Positions 1-5,107 of a stretch of 8,770 nt of DNA are shown piece by piece. Where the stretch lies: the NCBI GenBank assembly GCA_945861815.1, contig CAMAVV010000056.1:1-8770 (forward strand). The letters run 5' to 3'. The translations under genes and the position numbers were made by a program. The stretch is from Thermoflexus hugenholtzii JAD2. Lineage in GTDB: Bacteria; Chloroflexota; Dehalococcoidia; SHYB01. Within the stretch, counting starts at the first letter, position 1. Every line of letters starts with the position of its first letter. The notes under the pieces were generated by a model. The model made no database searches. It worked only from the letters and a program-made list of their open reading frames with translations, and was not told the origin of the DNA.

Positions 1-850
1 CCCAGTCAGGGTTGCCCATGGCGCGCACAAGGCCCTGCCACTGGCTATCCAGATTGCAGACGATAGCGACGTAGCCATCTTTGCACCGAAAGATGCCGGC
101 GGGCGCGAAGCGCGGGGCCACAGGCGGCCCGACCCTCGGTGCGGACCGACCTTCGACTTGATAGCGCGCCAGGCGAGTGTGAGCGGTAGCGATGAGGCAA
201 TCGAGCATCGAGAGGTCGAAATGAACACCAGCCGCGCCAGCCTTGGACGACATCAATGCAGCAGCAGCGGCGGCAGCGGCAAAACGGCCTGCCACTTCGC
301 TTGCGGCATAGCCCGGCAGTTTCAGCGGGGCCATATCAGGCTCAGGAACGAATCTCGGGTTCGCCGTTGCCTGACTGCTCATCGCCCAGATGGTGAGGTC
401 GTTTGCGGGGAGATCGCGATAGGGGCCAGTTTTACCGAAAGGCGTCACGGAGACAACGCCGAGATGGGCATGCCGCTTCGCGAGAGAAGGATGGTCGAAG
501 CCCCAAGCGCGTGCATCAGCAGGCCGCTGGCCTTCGATGAGGAGATGGGCGGCTTCAAGGAGGCGATGAATGTCCCGACGGCCATGTCTCGTCTTCACAT
601 CCAAGCAAAGGCTCTCTTTGCTGAGGTTCAAGTGCTGGTAGAAGGCGCTTGACTCAGGGCCTCTCACGCCAGGGAAAAAGGGCGGCATCGAGCGCGCAAC
701 GTCGCCATGGGGAGGCTCCACCTTGATGACGCGCGCGCCCATATCGGCGAGGATGCGCCCGCAGAGCGGGACGGCGACGAATTCGCCCCACTCGATGACG
801 GTTACGCCACGAAGAAGACCTCGATTCGCAGCCAAAGCCGTTCTTTTCAT
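1..850 (-). CDS. CaiB/BaiF family III CoA-transferase, N-terminal part (runs off left edge)
   Basis: About 283 residues are readable on the minus strand from ATG at 850 to the window edge, with no stop. Family III transferases move CoA between carboxylic acids. Family features seen: the opening GVTVIEWGEFVAVPLCGRILADMGA, read as two pieces (GVTVIEWGEF, residues 15-24, and GRILADMGARVIKVEPPHGD, 31-50), then NLSKESLCLDV (75-85), TPFGKTGPYRDLPANDL (136-152), an Ala-rich helix, and GVHFDLSMLD near residue 210. A full member is about 380-400 residues, or about 800 in two-domain forms. In-frame TGA at 866-868 makes ATG 850 the first ATG. No Shine-Dalgarno is seen, and a TATAAT lies just upstream, so the leader would be very short. 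The catalytic Asp expected four residues before the AG of SEVAG seems to be Ser184, so activity is uncertain. The family call is firm; the substrate is unknown. Confidence 0.88.
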   Translation of the reverse strand, partial: MKRTALAANRGLLRGVTVIEWGEFVAVPLCGRILADMGARVIKVEPPHGDVARSMPPFFPGVRGPESSAFYQHLNLSKESLCLDVKTRHGRRDIHRLLEAAHLLIEGQRPADARAWGFDHPSLAKRHAHLGVVSVTPFGKTGPYRDLPANDLTIWAMSSQATANPRFVPEPDMAPLKLPGYAASEVAGRFAAAAAAAALMSSKAGAAGVHFDLSMLDCLIATAHTRLARYQVEGRSAPRVGPPVAPRFAPAGIFRCKDGYVAIVCNLDSQWQGLVRAMGNPDW

Positions 851-867
851 CGGATAATAGAGGCATC

Positions 868-873
868 ATTATA
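868..873 (-). promoter_or_regulatory. -10 box TATAAT for the CoA-transferase gene
   Basis: A perfect TATAAT on the minus strand lies 17 bases upstream of the ATG at 850. The predicted start of transcription, near 861, leaves a leader of only about 10 bases, consistent with no visible ribosome binding site. No good -35 is seen at the normal spacing. It sits in the 69-base gap between divergent genes. Confidence 0.45.
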
Positions 874-910
874 CGGGTCGCCGTGAGGCAATCCCCTCGA
901 CCCAGACCGC

Positions 911-917
911 GGAGGAG
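911..917 (+). promoter_or_regulatory. Strong Shine-Dalgarno GGAGGAG for the first EthD-like gene
   Basis: GGAGGAG ends two bases before the ATG at 920. The spacing is a little tight, but this is the clearest ribosome binding site in the window. It fixes the start of the EthD-like gene together with the MEGRxHTG opening shared with the paralogue at 4441. Confidence 0.6.
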
Positions 918-919
918 CT

Positions 920-1585
920 ATGGAAGGCAGAGCGCACACCGGCGTCACGATAGGCTTGCTGAATCCCAAGGACCCACAGGAGGAGGAGGCCTGGAACCGA
1001 TGGTATAACGAGATCCATTTGCCGGATATGCTGGGCCTGGGGCAGTTCCCCATAGGCGCGCGCTACCAGCGTGTTGGCGACTACAAAATGCCAGGCGATG
1101 CGCGGTACATGGTGCTGACGGAGACGACAAAGCCAGACCCACAAATGGCATACGATACGCAACTGGCCGCCTATCGCGCGCTGCCTGAATTGCGAAAGTC
1201 GAACCGCCCAGCGACGCAGACGGGGCACATCGGCGTCTACAAGCTGGCGGCGCAGGTGGGCAACGGACATGGGAAGAGGGCAAAGGGCGTGCTGATCGCA
1301 ATGTCGAATTGCAAGGATGCAGCGAAGGAGCGCGAACTTTTTGTTTGGTACGACACTGAACATATCCCTGAGATATTGAGCAGCGGCGCGTACTACGCGG
1401 GGACGCGATATAGAAGCGAAAAGATGACGCCAGGCGGCACGCAGTATCTGACAGTCTACGAGACGGAGTGGGACGACCCGGTCGCGGCCCATCAGGCTGT
1501 GGGAAAGATTCGCGCGACGATGACGCCGCGCCCCGACTACTTGGACATTCCATATATCGCAGCATTCAAGCGAATCGTCGTCTAA
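920..1585 (+). CDS. Tandem EthD-like dimeric alpha/beta-barrel protein (copy 1)
   Basis: The product is 221 residues made of two similar halves. Each carries the signature W-Y-N/D-x-x-H-x-P: W28YNEIH33LPD in the first half and W143YDTEH148IPE in the second. Each signature is followed by a short glycine turn and an (A/T)RY strand, then a YxxxxET strand. This is the arrangement of EthD-like ferredoxin-fold barrels, here fused in tandem so one chain can form the barrel normally made by a dimer. Related single-domain proteins act in oxidative catabolism or as small-molecule isomerases, mostly without known reactions; His33 and His148 are candidate active-site residues. No signal peptide or membrane segment is seen, so it should be cytoplasmic. 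A methyltransferase follows after 9 bases. A paralogue lies at 4441-5094. The fold call is good; the reaction is unknown. Confidence 0.8.
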   Translation: MEGRAHTGVTIGLLNPKDPQEEEAWNRWYNEIHLPDMLGLGQFPIGARYQRVGDYKMPGDARYMVLTETTKPDPQMAYDTQLAAYRALPELRKSNRPATQTGHIGVYKLAAQVGNGHGKRAKGVLIAMSNCKDAAKERELFVWYDTEHIPEILSSGAYYAGTRYRSEKMTPGGTQYLTVYETEWDDPVAAHQAVGKIRATMTPRPDYLDIPYIAAFKRIVV

Positions 1586-1594
1586 GGCTACAGC

Positions 1595-2209
1595 ATGCCG
1601 TCCAAAAGCCGACTCTTCGCCGCTGTGTACGACCGAGTAACGGCGAGCGCGGAGCGCAGTGTCTTTCCCAGGTGGCGAGCTTTCGCGGCTGGTGAGGCCA
1701 AAGGGCGCATCCTTGAGATAGGCGCGGGCACAGGGGCGAACCTTTCGTACTATCCCAAGGGAGCGCAGTTGACGGTTATCGAGCCGAACCCGCACATGAT
1801 GAAACGGCTGAAGGCGAAGGCCGAGAGCCTTGGCATATCCGTCAGCTTTATCGACCAGGCGGCTGAACGCCTGCCCTTCCCCGACGGCTCCTTTGACACC
1901 GTCATCGCCACTCTTGTGCTATGCAGCGTCGACTACCCAGCGCACAGCCTGAGTGAAATCGCCAGAGTCCTTACGAAGGGCGGCGAGCTTCGCTTCATGG
2001 AGCATGTGCGCAGTGTTAGCGGATGGAGGCGATTCCAAGATTTCTCAATGCCCTTTTGGAAGACCCTCGCGGGAGGCTGCCACCCGAATCGGGATAGCGT
2101 CGCAGCGATTAAGGCGACAGGGCTCGAGGTCGTTGACCTTCGACCATTCTCCTTCGGCCCTTACCCCGTACGGCCTCATGTGGCAGGGGTGGCCAAGAAG
2201 ACATCCTGA
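1595..2209 (+). CDS. Class I SAM-dependent methyltransferase, METTL7/UbiE-like
   Basis: The product is 204 residues. The SAM-binding motif I is ILEIGAGTGANL (39-50), with the acidic end of strand 2 at E63 (VIEPN). FIDQAAERLPFPDGSFD (85-101) leads into the motif IV strand DTVIATLVL, and a GGELRFMEHVRS strand lies at 129-140. The tail after it, WRRFQDF, then FWKTLAGGCHPNRD (154-167) and a closing PHVAGVAKK, resembles METTL7-type proteins, whose mammalian members methylate thiols such as hydrogen sulfide and drug thiols. A thiol or other small substrate is therefore a reasonable inference, not shown here. ATG 1595 lies 9 bases after the EthD-like stop with only a weak AAGG upstream, suggesting co-transcription and coupling. 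UbiE/menaquinone-type annotation is the likely automatic alternative. Confidence 0.87.
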   Translation: MPSKSRLFAAVYDRVTASAERSVFPRWRAFAAGEAKGRILEIGAGTGANLSYYPKGAQLTVIEPNPHMMKRLKAKAESLGISVSFIDQAAERLPFPDGSFDTVIATLVLCSVDYPAHSLSEIARVLTKGGELRFMEHVRSVSGWRRFQDFSMPFWKTLAGGCHPNRDSVAAIKATGLEVVDLRPFSFGPYPVRPHVAGVAKKTS

Positions 2210-2233
2210 ACGTTCGCTCCCTCAAAACGAATC

Positions 2234-2242
2234 TGGTACAAT
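2234..2242 (+). promoter_or_regulatory. Extended -10 element TGGTACAAT upstream of a small ORF
   Basis: TGG followed directly by TACAAT matches an extended -10 (TGnTATAAT) with one mismatch in the hexamer. Transcription would begin near 2249, only two or three bases before the ATG at 2252, so the message would be almost leaderless. No convincing -35 is present. The same TGG-TAnAAT pattern precedes the tRNA (2566) and the gene at 3621. Confidence 0.4.
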
Positions 2243-2251
2243 ACTTCCGCC

Positions 2252-2377
2252 ATGAAAGAGAAGGAATGGCACACTTCTGAACTGATATCAGAGTACTGGG
2301 CCGTCCAGCCCGACGAGTCCCTTCGGTTGCCCACCGATGGAGTCGAGCCCTCCGTTCAGGCGCAGTGGTACTCGTAA
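2252..2377 (+). CDS. Small hypothetical protein, 41 residues
   Basis: ATG at 2252 opens a 41-codon frame ending at TAA 2375-2377. The peptide starts MKEKEWHTSELISEYW and ends QAQWYS. It is rich in Glu, Ser, Trp and Pro, with no membrane segment and no cysteine. The N-terminal half could be one short amphipathic helix and the rest looks extended. Support for a real gene: a plausible extended -10 directly upstream, and a strong terminator palindrome that begins exactly at the stop codon. There is no Shine-Dalgarno, so translation would be leaderless. I do not recognise the family. It could instead be a chance frame in the 3' end of the methyltransferase transcript. Confidence 0.45.
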   Translation: MKEKEWHTSELISEYWAVQPDESLRLPTDGVEPSVQAQWYS

Positions 2378-2414
2378 AAGCCTGGTGCCGATGGCCATCG
2401 GCACCAGGCTTTTA
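2375..2414. terminator. 40-bp perfect palindrome, likely bidirectional Rho-independent terminator
   Basis: The arms TAAAAGCCTGGTGCCGATGG and its exact reverse complement abut with no spacer. As RNA this folds into a GC-rich hairpin of up to 18 pairs with a four-base loop, with A4 on the 5' side and U4 on the 3' side, so it can act in either direction. It starts at the TAA of the 41-residue ORF and closes the plus-strand block that begins at 920. The perfect symmetry could also suit a protein-binding site, but the flanking A and T runs favour a terminator. Confidence 0.8.
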
Positions 2415-2469
2415 TGGCAGTCAGATGCGGAAGATTATTGGGGAACACAGCGGTAGTTTGGTGAGATAA

Positions 2470-2511
2470 CGGGATGTAGCGCAGTACGGCAGCGCGCCGC
2501 CCTCGGGTGGC
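2470..2511 (+). pseudogene. Truncated tRNA-Pro copy (5' half only)
   Basis: This 42-base stretch matches the first 42 bases of the intact tRNA-Pro at 2602 with two differences (C to T in the D loop, T to C at the base of the anticodon stem). It covers the 5' acceptor strand, D arm and anticodon arm including CGG, then diverges abruptly after GGTGGC. With no T arm and no 3' acceptor strand it cannot fold into a tRNA. It lies exactly 132 bases upstream of the intact gene and is best read as an integration or duplication scar. Confidence 0.85.
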
Positions 2512-2534
2512 TGACCTTGTCAATAGTATGATAA

Positions 2535-2563
2535 CGCGAAATTGCAAAATTTTCGCGAAATTT
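2535..2563. repeat. AT-rich short repeats between tRNA fragment and tRNA
   Basis: CGCGAAATT occurs at 2535-2543 and again at 2554-2562, a 19-base period. CGCGAAA at 2535-2541 also pairs with TTTCGCG at 2551-2557 across a nine-base loop. The stretch is much richer in A+T than its surroundings and lies directly upstream of the tRNA promoter. It could be a recombinase or regulator site, or only part of the tRNA promoter region. Confidence 0.4.
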
Positions 2564-2565
2564 GG

Positions 2566-2574
2566 TGGTAAAAT
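2566..2574 (+). promoter_or_regulatory. Extended -10 element TGGTAAAAT for tRNA-Pro
   Basis: TGG followed by TAAAAT is an extended -10 with one mismatch in the hexamer, inside an AT-rich stretch. Transcription would start near 2581, giving a leader of about 20 bases before the mature tRNA end at 2602, a normal distance. A TTGCAA at 2542-2547 is too far away (21 bases) to be a standard -35. Confidence 0.5.
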
Positions 2575-2601
2575 AGGCTCACATTTTAGGGCCACATATT
2601 T

Positions 2602-2678
2602 CGGGATGTAGCGCAGCACGGCAGCGCGTCGCCCTCGGGTGGCGAAGGCCCTGGGTTCAAATCCCAGCATCCCGACCA
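2602..2678 (+). tRNA. tRNA-Pro (anticodon CGG), CCA encoded
   Basis: A complete 77-base cloverleaf. The acceptor stem CGGGATG pairs with CATCCCG, followed by discriminator A and a genomic CCA. The D stem is GCGC/GCGC, and the anticodon stem TCGCC/GGCGA holds loop CTCGGGT with anticodon CGG reading CCG (Pro). A five-base variable loop follows, then T stem CTGGG/CCCAG with loop TTCAAAT. The C1-G72 pair is typical of bacterial tRNA-Pro. It has its own promoter and a terminator 11 bases downstream. ACATTTTAG occurs on both sides (2581 and 2682). Confidence 0.96.
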
Positions 2679-2688
2679 CGAACATTTT

Positions 2689-2714
2689 AGACCGCCCAAA
2701 ACGGCGGTCTTTTT
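2689..2714 (+). terminator. Rho-independent terminator of tRNA-Pro
   Basis: AGACCGCC and GGCGGTCT form an eight-pair GC-rich stem around the loop CAAAAC. The T run (four more T, then GTTT) follows directly. It begins 11 bases after the CCA end of the tRNA, the expected place for its terminator. Confidence 0.85.
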
Positions 2715-2785
2715 GTTTCCGATAGCAGTCTTATGTAATTCCATTATGTTAAGTCCAATGGCCATCGTGGACAAAGCCAGAACCT

Positions 2786-3541
2786 TTAAGGTCGACTTCT
2801 GCTTGCAGCGCCAGGTATAAATGGACGGGGGGTTGGACTGGGAATGGACTCCTGGTAGTCGACTTTTTGAGCACTCGCCATCACGGCAAAGAGGGGGATG
2901 TAGACGGGTTTTGGCTCAATGGCCGTGAAAGTCTTCCCGTCGATCGTGATTTTGGTGAAGACCTCCCGCAGCAATTCTTCCCGTTGCTGATCCCCCACAC
3001 CTGGGTGTGCCCACAACGCAGGTAGATCATTGAGAAAGGCTGCGGCCCGTTCCAAATTCGGCAACTCCTGCGGGCGGGCATCATCCAGCAATGCTTTGAG
3101 TTGCCGTTCGATAGCCGCCCGGTCGCGGAGATAGTCGTCATCACTGATATGGCCCCATTGATGTTGCTTCCGAATGTTTTGTAGCGCCCGTTCCGACCGC
3201 TCCTGCTCCGGCTTATGGTCCGGCTGAGGCGTTCCGCTGCCCAACGCGGCAATGATGTCCACTTTCCAGCCATCATCGAGCTGGATATACGGAAGGACGC
3301 GAGCGGCAAATTGTTCGCTCAACGCGTCTACAGATTGGGATCGTGGCAGTCGGGTGCACGTCTCTCCACGTGTACGCCCCTCACCGGTACGCCGTTCATG
3401 GGTAAGCCGCAATTCGGTACCCGAGGCTCTTAGCCTGGCCTCGCCGTGATACGGGCGAGCGCATCGATGGCAGCGCAGGACGCGGGCAAAGGGGAAGTGT
3501 CGGGACTTATATACTTGACTCAGACTTGCCGTGTGCCTACC
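2786..3541 (-). pseudogene. Serine recombinase, N-terminally truncated (C-terminal zinc-ribbon and coiled-coil part only)
   Basis: The minus-strand frame is open from 3541 to TAA at 2786-2788, 251 codons. It reads as the C-terminal part of a large serine recombinase: HFPFARVLRCHRC with a CxxC at 3461-3472 and a YHGEA after it, a further Cys at 3356-3358, then a helical region (DALSEQFAARVLPYIQL; SDDDYLRDRAAIERQLKALL), and FTKITIDGKTFTAIEPKP near the end. Family members are usually over 500 residues. The resolvase domain with the catalytic serine and the recombinase domain are absent: TGA at 3542-3544 ends the frame upstream, and no continuation was seen in the other minus frames. The first allowed start in frame is only TTG at 3412, inside the zinc ribbon. 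It is therefore almost certainly a dead remnant, facing a divergent orphan gene. Confidence 0.82.
3502..3519. repeat. 18-bp inverted repeat, left arm
   Basis: GGGACTTATATACTTGAC here is the exact reverse complement of 4301-4318. The arm lies inside the recombinase remnant, just before its recognisable HFPFARV homology on the minus strand. The two arms bound an 817-base segment holding the CxxC/membrane gene. Confidence 0.8.
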
Positions 3542-3583
3542 TCAGGTGGTATGGAGGAAACCGTCGGGTTGCCCCAGGGGAAA

Positions 3584-3592
3584 TGGTAGAAT
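3584..3592 (+). promoter_or_regulatory. Extended -10 element TGGTAGAAT upstream of the CxxC/membrane gene
   Basis: TGG followed by TAGAAT resembles an extended -10, with transcription predicted near 3599 and a leader of about 22 bases before ATG 3621. A weak GGGGTG at 3611-3616 would serve as ribosome binding site. No clear -35 is seen. The element lies inside the IR-bracketed segment, so the segment carries its own promoter. Confidence 0.45.
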
Positions 3593-3620
3593 CGCGGGCA
3601 TCCTATCCTTGGGGTGCGCT

Positions 3621-4244
3621 ATGGCTAAGTGCTCGGAGTGCGGGTTTCTCTCGCTGCGGAACACTATCACGGGTCAACTGGACGAAGTGGATTCGCTGTA
3701 CCGGGCTAACGCTGAATCCCCAAAGCGTGGCAGGCAGTCCCGGCAAGGCACGGCTACAGGCTCCGGGGACAGCGTTGACGTACAGCCGTATGCGGGAATG
3801 CCGTTCTGTTTTGTTCAGCGCCATGAATTGTGGCGGGACTTCAAGGGGCTTGGCCCTGCTTGGAAAACTGTTTCACACGAACTTCTCCCCGAGAGTCTCA
3901 TTCTGGAAGTCATTAATAAAACTCGCGAGTGCTCTCCAAATAGCGAAAGTATTGGTTTTGCTAAGTGGCAGCAAGGTTTCACGCCAAAGGAGCACCGCGA
4001 GATGCTAGACCGCAATGCTCTGTTCAATGCACAACGCGACCAAAACAGATGGAATCTTGGGGTCGCCTTCTTAGCCGTTGTTGTTGCGGTCGGCGGCATT
4101 GGCATAAGTGCGTACTTTGGAATGAAGGCCGCGGAGAAGGAAGCTAATGCCATTATAAGGGCCACGCAGATTCAGGTTGAAGCTACACGAACAGCTACGC
4201 CCCCTCTGCAATCAACGCCTGGTACTGGAGCACCTCCGCCATGA
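3621..4244 (+). CDS. Orphan CxxC (zinc-finger-like) single-pass membrane protein
   Basis: The product is 207 residues from ATG 3621. Upstream codons in the same frame exist but precede the likely promoter, and MAKCSECGF begins a natural domain. The N-terminus has C4xxC7, and a third cysteine lies in PFCFVQRHEL (C63), so a small metal site is possible. The middle (residues 65-140) is soluble and mostly helical. One membrane helix follows at about 144-167 (WNLGVAFLAVVVAVGGIGIS), then a 40-residue Ala/Thr/Pro-rich tail ending PPP. With no signal peptide, the CxxC domain is probably cytoplasmic and the tail outside. I do not recognise a named family; similar CxxC-plus-helix hypotheticals occur in environmental bacteria. 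It overlaps the next small ORF by ATGA and sits within an 18-bp inverted repeat, which points to transfer. Confidence 0.75.
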   Translation: MAKCSECGFLSLRNTITGQLDEVDSLYRANAESPKRGRQSRQGTATGSGDSVDVQPYAGMPFCFVQRHELWRDFKGLGPAWKTVSHELLPESLILEVINKTRECSPNSESIGFAKWQQGFTPKEHREMLDRNALFNAQRDQNRWNLGVAFLAVVVAVGGIGISAYFGMKAAEKEANAIIRATQIQVEATRTATPPLQSTPGTGAPPP

Positions 4245-4360
4245 GCAACGAAACGCGTCACCTCTGTAAAACCCCCAAATCAACAGGTGGTATACCATGC
4301 GTCAAGTATATAAGTCCCAAACATACTGTCTGTGGGGGAGAATATAAACCGAGTCCGTGA
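4241..4360 (+). CDS. Small three-cysteine protein, 39 residues, coupled to the CxxC/membrane gene
   Basis: ATG 4241 overlaps the stop of the membrane gene as ATGA, the classical arrangement for coupled translation. The 39 residues contain evenly spaced cysteines (C9, C20, C31) in the pattern HLCKTP ... GIPCVKY ... KHTVCGGEY. This recalls short metal-binding tails of the type C-(x)n-G-x-P-C-(x)n-C, which is inference from pattern only. The right arm of the 18-bp inverted repeat lies inside the frame, encoding VKYISP. No terminator is obvious after TGA 4358-4360; the remaining 80 bases to 4440 hold nothing clear except a Shine-Dalgarno. It could be a chance frame, but the overlap and cysteine spacing argue for a gene. 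Confidence 0.5.
   Translation: MSNETRHLCKTPKSTGGIPCVKYISPKHTVCGGEYKPSP
4301..4318. repeat. 18-bp inverted repeat, right arm
   Basis: GTCAAGTATATAAGTCCC, exact reverse complement of 3502-3519. Similarity stops sharply on both sides and the outer flanks show no target-site duplication. A second, direct repeat, CAGGTGGTAT, lies inside both arms at 3543-3552 and 4284-4293. Confidence 0.8.
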
Positions 4361-4440
4361 TGAGAGCAACCGGCCCAACTCAGCCTGGCGCGTTTCTTTT
4401 CCCTCTGGTACCATCCCACCAGCTTATATAGGGGGTCACG

Positions 4441-5094
4441 ATGGAAGGCCGTAACCACACAGGCATCATGTTCACCATGAACGGGTGCAAAGACCCGGCA
4501 CAAGAGGCCGACTGGAATCACTGGTACAACACTACGCACCGCAACGACATGCTGAAGCACGGCGTCTTTACGCAGATGACGCGATTCAAAAAGATCGACG
4601 GCTTGACGCCAGCGACTGAGCCCATGTACCTGGCAATCTACGAAACCTCGAAACCAGACCCGGTGGCGGCATATGCCGAGCAGAGGGAGAAGTCGAAGGC
4701 GAGTCCGCCGCAGCTGCACCCGGCGCACGCAGGCGGGACTGCGGCAGTCGTAAAGCTTCATAGGGCATATGGCGGCGATGGGAAAGGCAAAAGGGCAACG
4801 GGCGTGGTTATCGCGCAAGTTCAAGCCAAAGACCCGGGGCTGGATGCCCAGTTCAACGAGTGGTACGACCATCACCATGGGCGGGAGGTTGTCGCAGCAG
4901 GCGGCTTCTATACCGCGTCGCGCTACATCAACGCCACCTCAAAACCTGGGCAAGCGAAAAACATCGTCGTGTACGAGACGGACGCGAGGGACCCTGCGAG
5001 GGCGCAGGCGGGCATTCGGGAGAACGGCAAGGCAATGGTTCCCTCGCCAATGCCCTTGGAAGTCGTGACCTTTGTCGTCTACAAGCGTATCTAA
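4441..5094 (+). CDS. Tandem EthD-like dimeric alpha/beta-barrel protein (copy 2)
   Basis: The product is 217 residues and a clear paralogue of the protein at 920-1585: both begin MEGRxHTG and both have two barrel halves. Half one carries W28YNTTH33 and half two W141YDHHH146. Other shared blocks are the YETSKPDP and TETTKPDP pair near residues 66-74, KGKRATGV against HGKRAKGV near 115, and a closing YKRI against FKRIV. The first-half motif differs from copy 1: the Pro after His33 is replaced (HRND instead of HLPD). AGGGGG ends five bases before the ATG and serves as ribosome binding site. A small basic ORF follows after 13 bases. Cytoplasmic, probable small-molecule catabolic enzyme or isomerase; the reaction is unknown. 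Confidence 0.8.
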   Translation: MEGRNHTGIMFTMNGCKDPAQEADWNHWYNTTHRNDMLKHGVFTQMTRFKKIDGLTPATEPMYLAIYETSKPDPVAAYAEQREKSKASPPQLHPAHAGGTAAVVKLHRAYGGDGKGKRATGVVIAQVQAKDPGLDAQFNEWYDHHHGREVVAAGGFYTASRYINATSKPGQAKNIVVYETDARDPARAQAGIRENGKAMVPSPMPLEVVTFVVYKRI

Positions 5095-5107
5095 AGGTTA
5101 GCCATCC

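Noticed and set aside
158..652. Plus-strand open frame of 164 codons at the left end
   Set aside because: It is antisense to the CoA-transferase, which has strong family motifs in the opposite frame.
869..1795. Long minus-strand open frame of 308 codons
   Set aside because: It lies opposite the EthD-like and methyltransferase genes, whose motifs are clear. Its translation is rich in Arg, Leu and His and shows no domain.
2470..2511. A second functional tRNA-Pro
   Set aside because: Sequence diverges after the anticodon arm; there is no T arm or 3' acceptor strand, so no cloverleaf can form.
3410..3412. TTG at 3412 as the true start of a short recombinase
   Set aside because: It falls inside the zinc-ribbon homology, after the CxxC, so a protein starting there would lack an essential fold element.
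3502..4318. A classical insertion sequence with terminal inverted repeats
   Set aside because: The segment encodes no transposase and the flanks show no target-site duplication. At most a non-autonomous element or invertible segment can be proposed.
4258..4878. Minus-strand open frame of 206 codons
   Set aside because: It overlaps the second EthD-like gene and the small cysteine ORF on the other strand and shows no recognisable domain.
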